Positions 8,598-20,976 of a stretch of 64,000 nucleotides of DNA are shown here, one piece after another. The notes under the pieces are model-generated. The model was not told where the DNA came from. It searched no databases and saw only the letters and a list, made by a program, of their open reading frames with translations. Each line of letters begins with the position of its first letter. The first letter of the stretch is position 1. A program made the translations under genes and the position numbers. This stretch comes from Sipunculus nudus (Eukaryota; Annelida; Sipuncula; Golfingiida; Sipunculidae): contig CM049320.1 of assembly GCA_026874595.1 (NCBI GenBank), forward strand, positions 29,500,714 through 29,564,713, in the 5' to 3' direction.

Positions 8598-11416
8598 TGT
8601 AAATTGCTTGCATTTATTGAGAAATATCGATTTAAAAGAAAGGTATTTTAACCAGACCTTAAAATGAGAAAAAGGCCAGAAACGTGTGTGCGTTATTACA
8701 TACTGTGCTAATATTTTACCATATTTTACCATGAATAACAACCATTTGTCGTTTTGCCAATGAAAATTATTTTGCAAACTGTAACTGCATGAAATTTATA
8801 GTTATTGTGTGTTAAATGTGTATTTAATCCATCGATTTTAAACTGACAGCCTTATAAGCAAATAGCCCACGTGTAAATGAGCAAGGCAACATGTTTGACC
8901 ACTAAGCCCCTTAATGAAGGGCAGGTGCCCGCAGGGCAGCGTTATCACGTGTCAAACGGATAAATGCTTGGTATTCCACACTCACAGCAAACCACAACAT
9001 CTGAATCTCCTTAGGTCAGGTTACTTTGATCCAACCCTGTTATTTATATAATAATTTTTACAAAGTAAAATTCGTCAAATATTTCTTATAAAGCCTTGAT
9101 TACAACCGTAGCGACAGCCGACCACAAAAGGGATTTCTTGAAGTTCGGATTGAGAAGTGTTGCCAATAAATATCATCCAACAAGAGGATGCACTAATATT
9201 TGTGGTCATAAAAGCCTACCATGCCCAACTGATGCGAGGTTCCCAGACACATGCGCCTCAAATCCGATACAGAAATGGTACCGGTATCCGGAATGCCTGC
9301 AAACGTCCACTGGTATGTCACACTTATCGACCGACCTCCCTGATTGTTTGTCATTTACTTATGACTAACATTTAAATAAACTATTTGAACGATCATATAT
9401 CACCAAAGGTATTTCCAGATTTAGAATATTATTTAGAATGTGGCTTTGAATATGGCGGAATGAGCATTTATTTTCTGTGGTGTTTCACATTCTATAACAT
9501 TGCATTTCTCACAAAAGGGATGAAAACCGAGGGCCACAAGAGTAGGTTGAAGCAGAGTAACATCATGATCACGACCGCATCAGTTATAACACCACAGTCA
9601 GAAATGATGTTGATGGGTAGAATCATGACAACTAGAAATGTACAGGAAGATGATGGTAGGAAATAATCCAATTTGGGTAAATAAGGGGACATCCATCCAC
9701 ATGGTTCTACCTGTGATATATGTTTGTTTTGATGTAAGTAAATGGGATTTAAGATCCATTAGCTCTATAACTAACATAAAATGTACATTTTTGTGCATTC
9801 CATGTGTCTTTCAATATCTTCGCATGTAAATAATTGTTCATGTGTTTAGGAGAATCTAGTCAAACTGGTCCATATCGACACTAAAGATTGATTTGGATTA
9901 ACATGTATAAGATGCAGAATCTTGCATTCATTTTACATATTTTTTCTTTCCTAAGTGTTTCTTCCAAAAGAGGTTGTGACGAATTGGATAAGATTGGGGC
10001 AGTTATCATAATTGCATATATGTATAAAATATATATATATATATATTATTATATACTGATGCTTTCAATTCAGAAATAATTAGAATGGCATCTAGGTAAT
10101 CTCCTAGGAAATCATGTTAATTGATGCCATGGGGAAATAGGGTTTTGAGAACAAATCTAAAGTCGATGTACACACACACGAACATAGTTATAAGTTGTAT
10201 GTAGTAACATTATATTTATTTTTTGTTTGGCACCCGTACACTACTGGATTAAGTAGGTCTTATTAGAGCAGATAAGAGAAAAAAATAGGCACAGAGTACT
10301 GTTATATACATCACGCCCTTTTGGCGAGAATTTCGCACGAATAAATGTGTAATTTTGCCAACACTTTATAAACGAAGATCTATCATCCCTGGCGGAAATC
10401 CTGGTTTTGCAACACTGAATAAAGAAATAATCAATCTATTTCAAGATGCTGGCGAGAATTGATTTATTTTTCAATTATAAAATGAATGCTCTGACTCTTA
10501 CGTTACTTTATACATTTTTTTTGCCGATCAAAGTTTCAGAAAATGTTTTCAAATTGTTGACTAATATATTCTCTCATGCAAAAATTGGAATATGTAAAGT
10601 TTTCCACGTATTCTCTGCACATGAACTCGAGAAAACAAAGGAGTCGTAGATTCATGGAATAATATTATATGCATGTATATATGATTTCGAGGTTGTCCCG
10701 AGGGATGGAACGCTCGCTACCGTGACGAAAAAGGGACAAACACCTGCTACATGATAAGACCGTCCCCAGGCATCAGTAAAACGGAAGCCCGCAGTACCTG
10801 CCACTACCAATTCAAGTCCTCCTTAGTTTCTATCGAGACACTGCAGGAATTACGGCACCTCGATCATTTCTTCAAAGCCCAACTATCTGATCCGTCAACT
10901 TCTGACTCACGTATGCCATTTATTTGGCACATGATTTTGTTTTTCCTTTTAGACCAACTTTGTATAAAACAGATATTGCATATTTTGTTTAATCGTCAGA
11001 TCTTTGGTTACTTTAAAGAAGTTGACACTTGTTTAACAATATACATAAAATATAAAATATAACGGGCATATTGACATGTAATTCTTCCTTTTTCCGCCAT
11101 TACCATCTAATCGTCTTATAATCGCATTTTGTGTATACTACTTGATCACATGAAAGGAAAAATAATGAGTACTGGTATGTTTTAATGAATATTATTTGTA
11201 GTTTGCAAGAAGGATTCGCACTGTGGTTATTGGACTTCGGCCTGGAAACCTTTGCGTTGGTATTGGACAAATGACGTGCCTCTCAATTATGAAAACTGGA
11301 TCAATGAAGATCCTCTTTCCCTTATCATGCAGGTTATGATCAATCAATCATGTGTTTTCCGAATGTTAAGGAGTGGTTCACTTGGTAGTGGATACATCTG
11401 CGAGTTACGGCTGTAG
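8399..11416 (+). CDS. Copy 1: secreted C-type lectin-domain protein, intact, 237 aa
   Basis: Four exons join in frame: 8399-8459, 9094-9312, 10692-10910, 11202-11416 (TAG). All introns are phase 1 with GT-AG ends. The protein has a signal peptide (about residues 1-21), a five-cysteine segment (53-88) and a long-form CTLD (94-237) that opens with CPEGW and closes with YICE. WYWTN-x-VPLNYENW matches the CTLD core (usual form W.WSDG.P.NW). The Ca-site EPN/QPD motif is replaced by EDP and the WND motif is absent, so classical sugar binding is doubtful. One N-glycosylation sequon (NQS, 214-216) is present. Copy 1 differs from all other copies in a cluster at residues 127-137. An ATTAAA polyadenylation-like signal occurs at 11791. 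A secreted recognition or matrix role is plausible, but the ligand is unknown. Confidence 0.88.
8544..8596. repeat. (TA)n microsatellite, intron 1 of copy 1
   Basis: Uninterrupted TA run of about 53 bp. It creates spurious Tyr-Ile open frames on both strands. The same position holds a TA run in every copy, with variable length. Confidence 0.95.
9094..9312 (+). CDS. Copy 1 exon 2: five-cysteine N-terminal module
   Basis: A symmetric phase 1-1 exon of 219 nt (residues 21-93) with acceptor 'ataaag' and donor 'gtatgt'. It contains an HKRD dibasic site at residues 31-34, which could serve proprotein cleavage, and cysteines at 53, 57, 64, 74 and 88 (C-X3-C-X6-C-X9-C-X13-C). The KWYRYPEC stretch is strongly kept; only copy 2 changes it (KWYRYREC). 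I do not recognise this module as a known domain. The odd cysteine number suggests pairing with the CTLD or between chains. Confidence 0.8.
10692..10910 (+). CDS. Copy 1 exon 3: first half of the CTLD
   Basis: Residues 94-166, phase 1-1, 219 nt. The N-terminal CTLD pair C95/C112 (CPEGW...NTCYM) marks the long form. C130 is the first canonical CTLD cysteine in the helix-2 region, followed by LVSIET.QE, a conserved CTLD helix motif. The donor is gtatgc. Confidence 0.88.
11202..11416 (+). CDS. Copy 1 exon 4: second half of the CTLD and stop
   Basis: The acceptor is 'ttgtag' just before 'tttgcaag'; only this choice keeps the phase-1 frame. It encodes residues 167-237: C168, C174, GYWTSAW (the WIGL position), WYWTN, NYENW, EDP, SC217V and YIC233E. 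The cysteine normally found between SCV and YICE is missing, because the loop is short. The final residues are LRL before TAG; copies 2, 3 and 5 read CAG here and would add two residues. Confidence 0.88.
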
Positions 11417-14400
11417 AACTGAATATGTGAAGGGGAATGATTGACAAAGAACTAAAAGTTGTTGCATCCAAGAATAAGACACAGGTAATGCTAAACAACT
11501 GTATATCTGCAGGATTCCATTAAGGTTCTAAGACTACATGGAAAGGGCTTTCACGCGATCTCTATGAACCATTTGTGCGGGTCTTAGGTGTTTGTCACCC
11601 ATATTGCTGGTTCATAATATGAAAACACCAACGAAAAGCGCAATCCGACGTGAGTGAAACACGACTATGGACTCCCCACTTGGCCTGCAGGGCTCTAGAC
11701 CTGGATGGGTACCGACCGAGAAAGATCTCGCCACCTCGGCTGAGAGAGGTTTGTGTACAAACCAGGGTTGGGTCCGAATGCCATCAGGCCATTAAAGTGC
11801 AAGCGTATATGTTTTAAATAATTCAACTGCAAATGCAAATGTTAATAGAAATAATAGGTGCAAATGCAAAAAAAAAACTTCATGATGCAAATGCAACTTC
11901 AATATCAAACGTGTACACCTGTATTTGTAATTGAATCATGTTTTTTTTTCATAATACGCAACAGGAATCAGGTTAACTTCAGTTTTTGGCTCACAGGGAG
12001 CGTTCTATTTGATAAAGAATATTAAGTGATATTTAATTTTTCTACCCCTCTTCATTTTATATTTCCGTTGTTTTGTACACAAGAAAGCAGCTTGTATCTA
12101 CATGTGAGCAAATTCGCTCAAAACTTTCCTCAGAGTTTTAAGGTAAGAAAGGCATAGTTAAAAAGGGCACACTTAGAAATGGCAAAATGCATACTTAATC
12201 AATCTGAAGGACAGTTTAAGCTTTGGATCGAATTGCATACACCATTAATGCTAAAGGGAACGATTTATGTCCGCAAGGAGTTCTTTACCATTATGTATTT
12301 TTTTGAGATTTTTTTTTAAAATTCTGTTATCTTTATATTGATTTCGAAAAAAAATGTATAAAGGGCCTTTTCCAACTGCTTCATTATAAACGAAGTGTAC
12401 GCTGTACAATATAGTGCATGTTTAGTATCTATGTGGGTATTTTTAATTATGGCTCGCATTATTAAACACGAAACAGTCGCTAAATATATTTGAGTGTTGT
12501 TTACTGCCAGGGCCAGGGCATAATTTTAATATGAATCAGTAAACATAAATCAATTCACACACATACATGTGGCTGTTTCTGTTATATTTGTGTGATAAAT
12601 AATTAGCAGCTATATTGTTCTAAATTCATGACACTGAGCATATTAGGACGAAAAATATTCCTCTAATTCTTTGAAACGTTAATCTCAAGAGTCTCAGCTA
12701 TAATATTCTCATCAGAACTATCCACAAACTGTGGCGAAAAATCAAGCCTAGATAAAAAATTAAAATCCTAATATATAGGGCTCTAAGAGAATTTCTTTTC
12801 GTATTGTTTTGTAAAATGAATGACAAAATGTATAAAAGTTTATCCAACAGGTGGCACAGCTACTTACTTTTTTTTCAAAGGAGAGTATACCTGAAACTAA
12901 CCAAATGTCAAGGCTAAATTTGGGTTACATTTTCAGGCCTGATAACGATGATAAACCTTAATGTAACATCATTATATGAAATAAATGTTGACATATATTG
13001 CTAATACTTGGTAGTGTCATTTCTCTAGTGTACAGTGATGTAGTACTTTAGGAGGAAGTACCCTGATACCGAGAGAAGCCAAGGGGAAGATTTAGCTGAA
13101 TGGCCCGACACGGATGTTTTCATAAAATGGTGAAGCCGATCGTTAAACTAGCGTTGTTGCATAAACAAAATTAAACATCTTTTAGCAATGCAAAAAAGTT
13201 GATAATTCGGTCAACCTTTTTTATCATTTAAATTAATTTTAAAAGTGATATTTTTATTATAATGTGTAATATTACTTCACACACATACTTTCCGATACAT
13301 GTATACATGACCCATTCCTTATCCAGCATACCTGATTGATTTATATATAAGACCACATACATTTAGAGTTATTGTCTTCTTCTTTGAGTTAACATTTATA
13401 CAAATTGTTTTTTTTGTGATGATGTAGGTCATTTTGGGTTTATGTTAGGCCTATCTTAGTATGGATTTGATTAATACAGATCATTATGAGATAGGTCAAT
13501 CATAAAATGTTGTTTAAATTCTGAGGCTGCAAATTCATTACCTGATCATCAGATGTTCAGTCTCCATGGCGTGAAATTGTTAAATATATCTTTGTCGTGA
13601 AATCAACAGATAGGTTGCCCGATCCTGAGAGTTGGAAAATAGCATTCTTCACATGTTTGGTATAAGGCGAGGGACTAGAATGTTAATTCACCGAACATGC
13701 CTACTGTCCATTTTTTTTAATGACCAGGCAGACACCATACACTATATAACACAGAAAAGATGAGATAACTATTTACAATAAGTTATCTTAGTAATATATA
13801 TTTGTGTGTGTGTGTGTGGATGTGTGGTGACAAAGGATGATAAATATGTAATAAAAACATAATAACATTACATAAAATTATATATTGTGAAATTATTTTA
13901 AAGTATTAATAATATCTTATTGTTAAGTTGACAGGCTTATTCCCGATTTGTATGCTGTCTGAAATTAATCATGGTCTTCTGAATCAATAAATATTTCATG
14001 ATTGTCTTTGATGAAATACTAAATAAAAATGGTTCCATTCTACCATCTCTAGATGTTCATAAAATCAGCAGTCGTCCTTCAGTTGAACTTTTAATTAAAC
14101 AGGTATATGCCCCATTGAGGTGCTTTGAAGTAGAACACAATTTTTAGTTAAGTTGAAGAAGAGGTTGAATGAAACGACACTTATTCCTACGTGTTTTGAG
14201 AAGGCACAAGATCACAAACGCCCACTAAAACAGGTGAAGTCTGTTATTATTTACATTAGGGTGTCATGTCACGTGAAACCCCAACAGCCGTTTCAATCAT
14301 ATTCAATCTGACAGTCCGCCTCGGCACTAGAACTGAAAATATCTACAAGAAATACTTGATTTAATCACAATAAAAATGAGAACAATAATATTTGGCGCAT

Positions 14401-14734
14401 CGATAAGGCATACGATTTGTCTGAGAGAGAACCTGGCTCGAATAAACTAAAATTATCCAGTATTTCTCAGCCAGCGATGGTCGGTGATAGGTACTGACAG
14501 CTGGCCGGCTGTTGAGCAACATCGTCAGATATTGGAGAAAGTATGTAACGTATGATAATTGTAATGGTCACATTTGGTTCCTTACGTTAAAATGCGTATG
14601 TCAGACAAATGTTTTACTGAATAATGGCCTAGAATTCAAGCATGATGCTTTTTCATGATTTCGGGTGGTGTGTCTTGACAGTTATTTAAATTTCAAAAGG
14701 CCAGGTCACCCGGCGTGAGTGATATCAAGGCAGC

Positions 14735-14743
14735 GATATATAA

Positions 14744-14777
<34 letters not shown>

Positions 14778-14791
14778 ATGTGTGTGTGTGT
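14735..14791. repeat. (TA)n(TG)n microsatellite in the long spacer
   Basis: A compound repeat with counterparts at 25411-25470, 35602-35655 and 52833-52888. The TG arm lengthens in the last two. It is absent from the first unit's spacer. Confidence 0.9.
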
Positions 14792-16884
14792 TTATTGTAT
14801 GTTTCATCAATTAAAATTTACAGATTGAAATCAATATTGAAAGAAATTTAATTCCATCAAAGCACGCCACTGATTTCGCAATACAGTTGGTTTATAGATA
14901 TGCGCTTCTTGAAGAACACAAATATTTTCATTTCCGTATGATGAAAAAAACATTTCAATATTTTCCTTCTTTTTTTTTATAAAACCCAAGTGCTCGGATA
15001 TTTTGTTTATATGGCCTTTTCAGTGCTGGTAAATTGAGGATTGAAATTAAACGTTCAAAGGACTTTCAATAGATTAAGCACTGTATAAACGTGTTGCAAA
15101 CAGATAACACCAACGTGAAACATGTTGCCCGCCTCCTAAAGCTTGCTATATCCCTTTTCATATTCCAACAACTTTTTTAATAGAAATATGATATCTTGTA
15201 GTTTGCGTGTCGTACTGTAATGCTGGAACAAAGACATGTTGCAGTTAGCATTGGTCTAATGGACGACCTGCGACCAACGATAATAGGATCAGCAAAATCC
15301 CACATTTTCTCCTCCCACATGTAGTATAAAACATATGTGTCGTTTCATAATAGTAAGGTAAGAAAAGGTTCGACAACACATAGCTACATATGTGAGAAAA
15401 GAATAAGAGGAAGTGAAAAATGACGCATTGTTATTCTGGGTCTATTGGTTTAAGTATTTTGAGAACTACACATATGTGGGATAAACATTGTAATGTACAC
15501 ATATGGCTCATAAGCTGTTAATGGAAGATTGATGCCTAGGGCATACAAATTTCGCATGTGCTCGACCTGCTCTTGTGGATATTTTTAAAAGTATACGCTT
15601 AAAAGGGCCAGACCAAGATTGCTTGTTTTTTTTGCCAGTAATTGAAGATGTAGACAGACACACCTTGGTACCTGTGGACACTTCAATTGTTCGTGTAGTC
15701 TATGTTTGCATCATATTTTTAAGATATACATCATATCTTTTTCTCTTAATAAAACATCATGCATTTGGTTCTGGTAATCTGTGACGCAGTCCACTGAGAA
15801 AAACCCGAACCTCAACGACCCGTTGAAACGACTCTGATTCAATACAGGAAATCCCCCAGCCTAGTGGTTTCCCGGTATTTGCATTCACTAATCCGAATTG
15901 TCGAAAAGGAACAACGTTCATACTTTGTTATACATAAAAAAAATGTTTTTTTCTCAAAATAAACAAATTTGCAAAATTAAAACAGTGTCTATCAGTTTGA
16001 TTAAACTTTTGTGGACACAACCCGGCTTATAACTCTATAAAGAAATCACTAGAACGACGCCTTTTGCGTATGATAAAAAAAAATTCCGCGATTGTTACTT
16101 ATATATTCATGTCTATTTTCCACTCAAAATGAATGAGAAAACTAAACGGGCGAGTCAGATGAAAATTATTGCAGGAACCATTTAATCATGGTAAAGCCGT
16201 TTAACGGTGCAAGTTTTTGCTGTTTCCGACAATTCCTTGACAAGGAAGCTATATGTGGTATTTCGTAATCTTTGCGGTTCCCCGCGTATATATGATGCAA
16301 AAGTTAAATTGTAATTATACGAAACCATAATATAAATACTATTCTTATTTATTATAACACATTTAGATGTTCGGGTGCAACTATAATCTGCATTTATCTT
16401 GGTCACTAATACCGAAGAAAATATAAAAGTCGAAATGACACCCGCAATGGCAAGAAAGCACGCCAAACAAGTATCAAAGCGATTAAGGGTTGATCATTAG
16501 TCACAGATCATTTACGTTTAGATACCATTATATATAAGTTAGAAAGGAAAAGGATAAGATATAAATTTTCCCGAAGAAAGGTAAGAGGATGTGACTGAGA
16601 TATAAAAGTGAGGGAGGGGGCAGACAGATAACAATATAGTACAATAAGGAAACTTGTTCCTCGACTGCAGAGACACGTTTATTTGGATAATAAAAAATCA
16701 GTGCGATTGTCATATTTAATCATGTAATATATATGTAATATTTGTAATATGAAACTAGTCCTGCATTAAATTGAAATATTGCCCTCTACATAATATTGAC
16801 GGAATTCATTAAAAAGGATATGCGTTTTCTCACTGACTTAAGATATATTCTTTGTTTTCTTGCTGTTTATGTACTTTTTTACTT

Positions 16885-18775
16885 CATAGATTTCCATGGG
16901 CACACTATGATTTACCTAGTGGTCACTGAATTAAATATTCACTGGGACACTACAAATACTAAAGATGAAGCCATCCTCTCAGAACGTGTTTCATCGCCTG
17001 CTTGCCTATAGCATGTAGTCACCCCCACTCAAACAGAAGGCCAAATCCTAGATCTGCTAATGTTTCCCCCGAAGACAATGTTGTACATTCTGTGAATCCA
17101 AGTTGATCCCATTTTTTATCACAACATCACCCTTCGCACCCTTACTTTAGGCATACCAACATTGTCTACTCAGAAAGCTCAGTCACGGAGCTGTTGAACA
17201 AGATATCAAGATGTCTACTCTTCTCCAAAACGATGGCATTCCACACGGCAACCTGCAAAACTGTAAAGCAGCATTATGCTCAGTATCCTGAATAAGCATG
17301 CACCTAAAATGTCTGCCACTAACACATACAGGCCAAAATCGCCATGGATTAATGTGAATAAGAATCGTGCAACAGAAGAGGTTCTTCAAGAAGTATGAAC
17401 AATTGTTGAAGAACAGTCACTTTCATGTGCATCGTGAGATGTACATGCACTGTTAACAGCTTGATCCAGACGGCTAAGGTCGCATATTGTCAAGACAGGA
17501 TCACTCAGTGTGACCAGGACCAGGAAAGGCATTTCAACATTGTGCATGGTTTCAGGAGGCGGCCAGATGAGCAGAAATGATCGACACCATCATGTCATCA
17601 ATCTGCAGCCTTAAACAATTACTTCCTGGACAAGGTTTCAAATTCAATGGCGGTTCCTGGAGAGAAGCGTTATATAACCACCCTTTCACAAATATGTCGA
17701 ACCAGAATGCACAGCCAAACTGTACGGTTTTACTCCTGTCACATCATAAGACGTGGAATTGGTCATTGCTAAATCGCACTCCAAAATCTCAGCTTGGCAA
17801 ACATGGATGCCTACGTCCCCCATGCTTACACCAACTCCTGTCATCAAAGGCATCATCAACTCATCACTATCGCCATGTGTGTTTATAAGTGAATGTCAAC
17901 GGGCACTGGTCACCCCGCTCCTGAAGACGCCTTCCCTTGACACCGGCAACTTATCAAACAGCAGGCCTGTATCCATTCTATCGTTCCTGTCTAAGGCTGC
18001 AGAGAGGGTCGTCGCCAAAAAGCTCATCATTCATCTGCGGGACAATGCATTGTATCCTTAATTCCAATCATCATATCGTGCACGTCTTAATGTAGAGACT
18101 GATCTCCTTTTGGTGCACAATGATATTCCCTGTGCTATTTAAAACTAACAAGGTGTGGTTCTTGTACGGTTGGACCTGCCTGCCCTTTTTTATAGCCTCT
18201 CCTATTTAATTTTCTTTCACAGACTCTTTCAGCTGCAGGTCACATACAGACATTTTCAATGGTTAAACCTGAACTGTCCGGGATATTTATATGTCAATGG
18301 TCCTAAAGAGGTCAGTGCTTGGTCACTTTCTATTTTCCCTATACACTGCTCCTATCTGTGACATTGTCGTTCTTCATTTGGTCTTCATCCATCTCTATGC
18401 AGATGATGATCAGCCAGGTATGACCTTCAGTTTCCATCCCTCATCTATCATTGACGACTAAAAGGGCTCTGTGTAGAGGTGCATTGCTGATCTCGATGCA
18501 AGGATTGTTTCGAAAAAGCTCAAACTAAACGGCAACAAAACAGAACTCACACCGCTTACATCACAGTGCATTTTTGATGTAGGGAGTGAGTCATCAAATT
18601 ATATTAAGAAAATCACAAATGCGATTGAACTGTGAAATATTTGTGCTTTGCGAAAATTAGTCTTTTCTTTAGAATCAAATTTCCCCATAACGGTTACTGA
18701 TATGTGGATAATTTCGCAGCATAAACTCTCTTTTGATATTGACAGGAACTTCAATAAAACGTCTTGGACCGCTTA
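16885..18775 (+). mobile_element. CR1-like LINE remnant, longest version
   Basis: This unit keeps 468 bp (17707-18174) deleted in the other long spacers. The kept part reads almost continuously at 17753-18061: VIKGIINSSL, ALVTPLLKTPSLD, RPVSILSFLSKAAERVVAKKL, a textbook CR1/L2-type RT start. The SVLG..LFSLYTAP block (about 18300-18350) and a YADDDQ box near 18400 follow. The endonuclease-like motif near 16920 reads LNIHWD where DFNIHWD is expected, losing an acidic residue. Stops and frameshifts are scattered throughout, so it is non-functional. Confidence 0.85.
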
Positions 18776-19304
18776 AGACCTGTCATTCAAAGTGACCCTA
18801 TCGGTGTTTCTGTTCTGAAAGTTGACATAAATGTTGTCACAGTGAGGAGACGCTAATCATTATTGACAGTTAGTGGAGCCTTGGCATTGACTGTCCTGAC
18901 GTATGATGGAATGTCGTCAATTACACTTAATGTGGTTAAACTCATATAAATTGGGTTAACAGTACATTTAAATGTTTGTTAAGAATTGCATTGAAATTGT
19001 CTATCAAACTGTCAGTTCTCGTCTATCTGTCATGTTGTTCCATCGGAATATAGTCTCGAAGTCATCTGGTTCAGACATCTGCAAATGATTTTGAGCACAA
19101 AACAAAAAAAAAAGTCGATTTAAATGCTTCAATAAAATGGTTTGAATATCTTTTGAAATCCCATTTGCATTGCCCGGGTCCATTATTCGGTGAAAAAAAA
19201 AAAACGGCTGAACATTTGTTCTTCTAGTGACATGAGACCAACCATTAAATACATTCTAGAAATAAACCCACAGGGAGAGCATACCCGGTGATGAATGTTG
19301 AAAT

Positions 19305-19450
19305 ATGGCAAAATTTATCTTTTTGATAGCAGTGAATACTTTATATCTTAGTCTTTGGTCAGAAGGTAAAGTTCACTTAGTTCCTTGAGACTAATAAACG
19401 GAGAAAAATCGCACTTCAATTGTTTTCATTTCCTCGTATACTTAAACATG

Positions 19451-19497
<47 letters not shown>

Positions 19498-20923
19498 AAA
19501 TTTGCTGCATTTATTGAGAAATATCGATTGAAAGGAAGGGTAATTTAGCCATACCTCAAAATGAGAAATAGGCCGGAAACGTGTGTTCGTTATTTCATAC
19601 TGTGCTATTATTTTACCATATTTTGCCATCAATAACAACCATTTGTCGTTTCGCCGATGAAAATTATCTTGCAAACGGTAAAAGTAACAACATGATATTT
19701 ATTGTTATTCTGTGTTATATGTGTATTTAATCCATCGATTTTAAACTGGCAGCCATAAGCAAATATCCCACTTGTAAATGAGCAAGGCAACATGTTTGAC
19801 CACTAAGCCCCTTAATGAAGGGCACTTGCAGGTAGGGCAGTGTTATCACGTGTCAAACGGAAAAATGCTTGGTATTCCACCCTCACAGCAAACCAAAACA
19901 TTGAATCTCCTTATGTCAGGTAACTTGAATCAAACCCTATTTATTATTTAATATTTTTACAAAGTAAAATTCGTCTTAATTTCTTATCAAGCCTTGATTA
20001 CAACCGTAGCGACAGCCGACCACAAAAGGGATTCCTTGAAACTCGGATTTAGAAGTGTTGCCAATAAATATCACCCCACAAGAGGATGCACTAATATTTG
20101 TGGTCCTAAAAGCTTACCATGCCTAACTGTTGCGAGGTTCCCAGATACATGCGCCTCAAATCCGATACAGAAATGGTACCGGTATCGGGAATGCCGGCAA
20201 ACTTCCACTGGTATGTTACACTTATCGACCATCTTCCCTGATTGTTTTTCGTTTACTTATGACTAACATTTAAATAAACTATTTGAATGATAATATATGA
20301 ACAAAGGTATTTCCAGATTTAGAATATTATTTAGAATGTGGTTTTGAATATGGCAGAATAAGCATTTATTTCCTGTGGTGTTTCACATTCTATATCATTG
20401 CATTTCTCACAAAAGGGATGACAACCCAGGGCCACAAGAGCAGGTTGAAGCAGAGTAACATCATGATCAGTGCCACATCAGTTATAACACCACAGTCAGA
20501 AATGTTGTTGATGGGTAGAATCATGACAACTAGCAATGTACCAAAAGATGATGGTAGGAAACAATCCAATTTGAGTAAATAATGTGGACATCCATCCACA
20601 TGGATCTACCTATGATATATGTTTGTTTTGATGTTTGTAAATGGGATTTAAGATCCATTAGCTCTTTAACCAACATAACATGTACATTTTTATGCATTCC
20701 ATGTGTCTTTCAATACCTTCGTATGTAAATAATTGTTCATGTGTTTAGGAGAATCTAGTCAAACTGGTCCATATCGACACTAAAGAATGATTTGGATTAA
20801 GATGTATAAAATGTAGAATCTTGCATTCATTTTTTATATTTTTTCTTTCCTAAGTCTTTCTTCCAAAAGAGGTTGTGACAAATTTGGATTGGATTGGAGT
20901 AGTAACCATAATTGCATATATGT

Positions 20924-20976
<53 letters not shown>

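Larger units (their letters stand above)
11417..19200. other. Long spacer between copies 1 and 2
   Basis: After an approximately 255-bp 3' segment that copies 2, 3 and 5 lack, the spacer holds AT-rich DNA common to all units, a TA/TG microsatellite near 14735-14791, and the best preserved CR1-like LINE remnant (16885-18775). No host gene is recognisable. The proximal part resembles the flanks of copies 4 and 6, while the part from about 12.5 kb onward resembles the flanks of copies 2, 3 and 5, so the spacer itself is mosaic. Confidence 0.65.

Noticed and set aside
8479-8777. Open frames rich in Tyr-Ile on both strands in intron 1 (also in copies 2-6)
   Set aside because: They are produced by the TA microsatellite and overlap on opposite strands.
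9385-9666. A 93-99 codon plus-strand frame in intron 2 (also 30494, 40687, 47711, 57922)
   Set aside because: It lacks an ATG start at the claimed position and is broken in copy 2 by early stops; similarity among the rest is explained by recent duplication.
11676-11780. tRNA-derived SINE in the 3' tail, suggested by A-box-like TGGCCTGCAGG and B-box-like GGTCCGAATGC
   Set aside because: The boxes match imperfectly, lie about 85 bp apart, and no tail or target duplication is visible.
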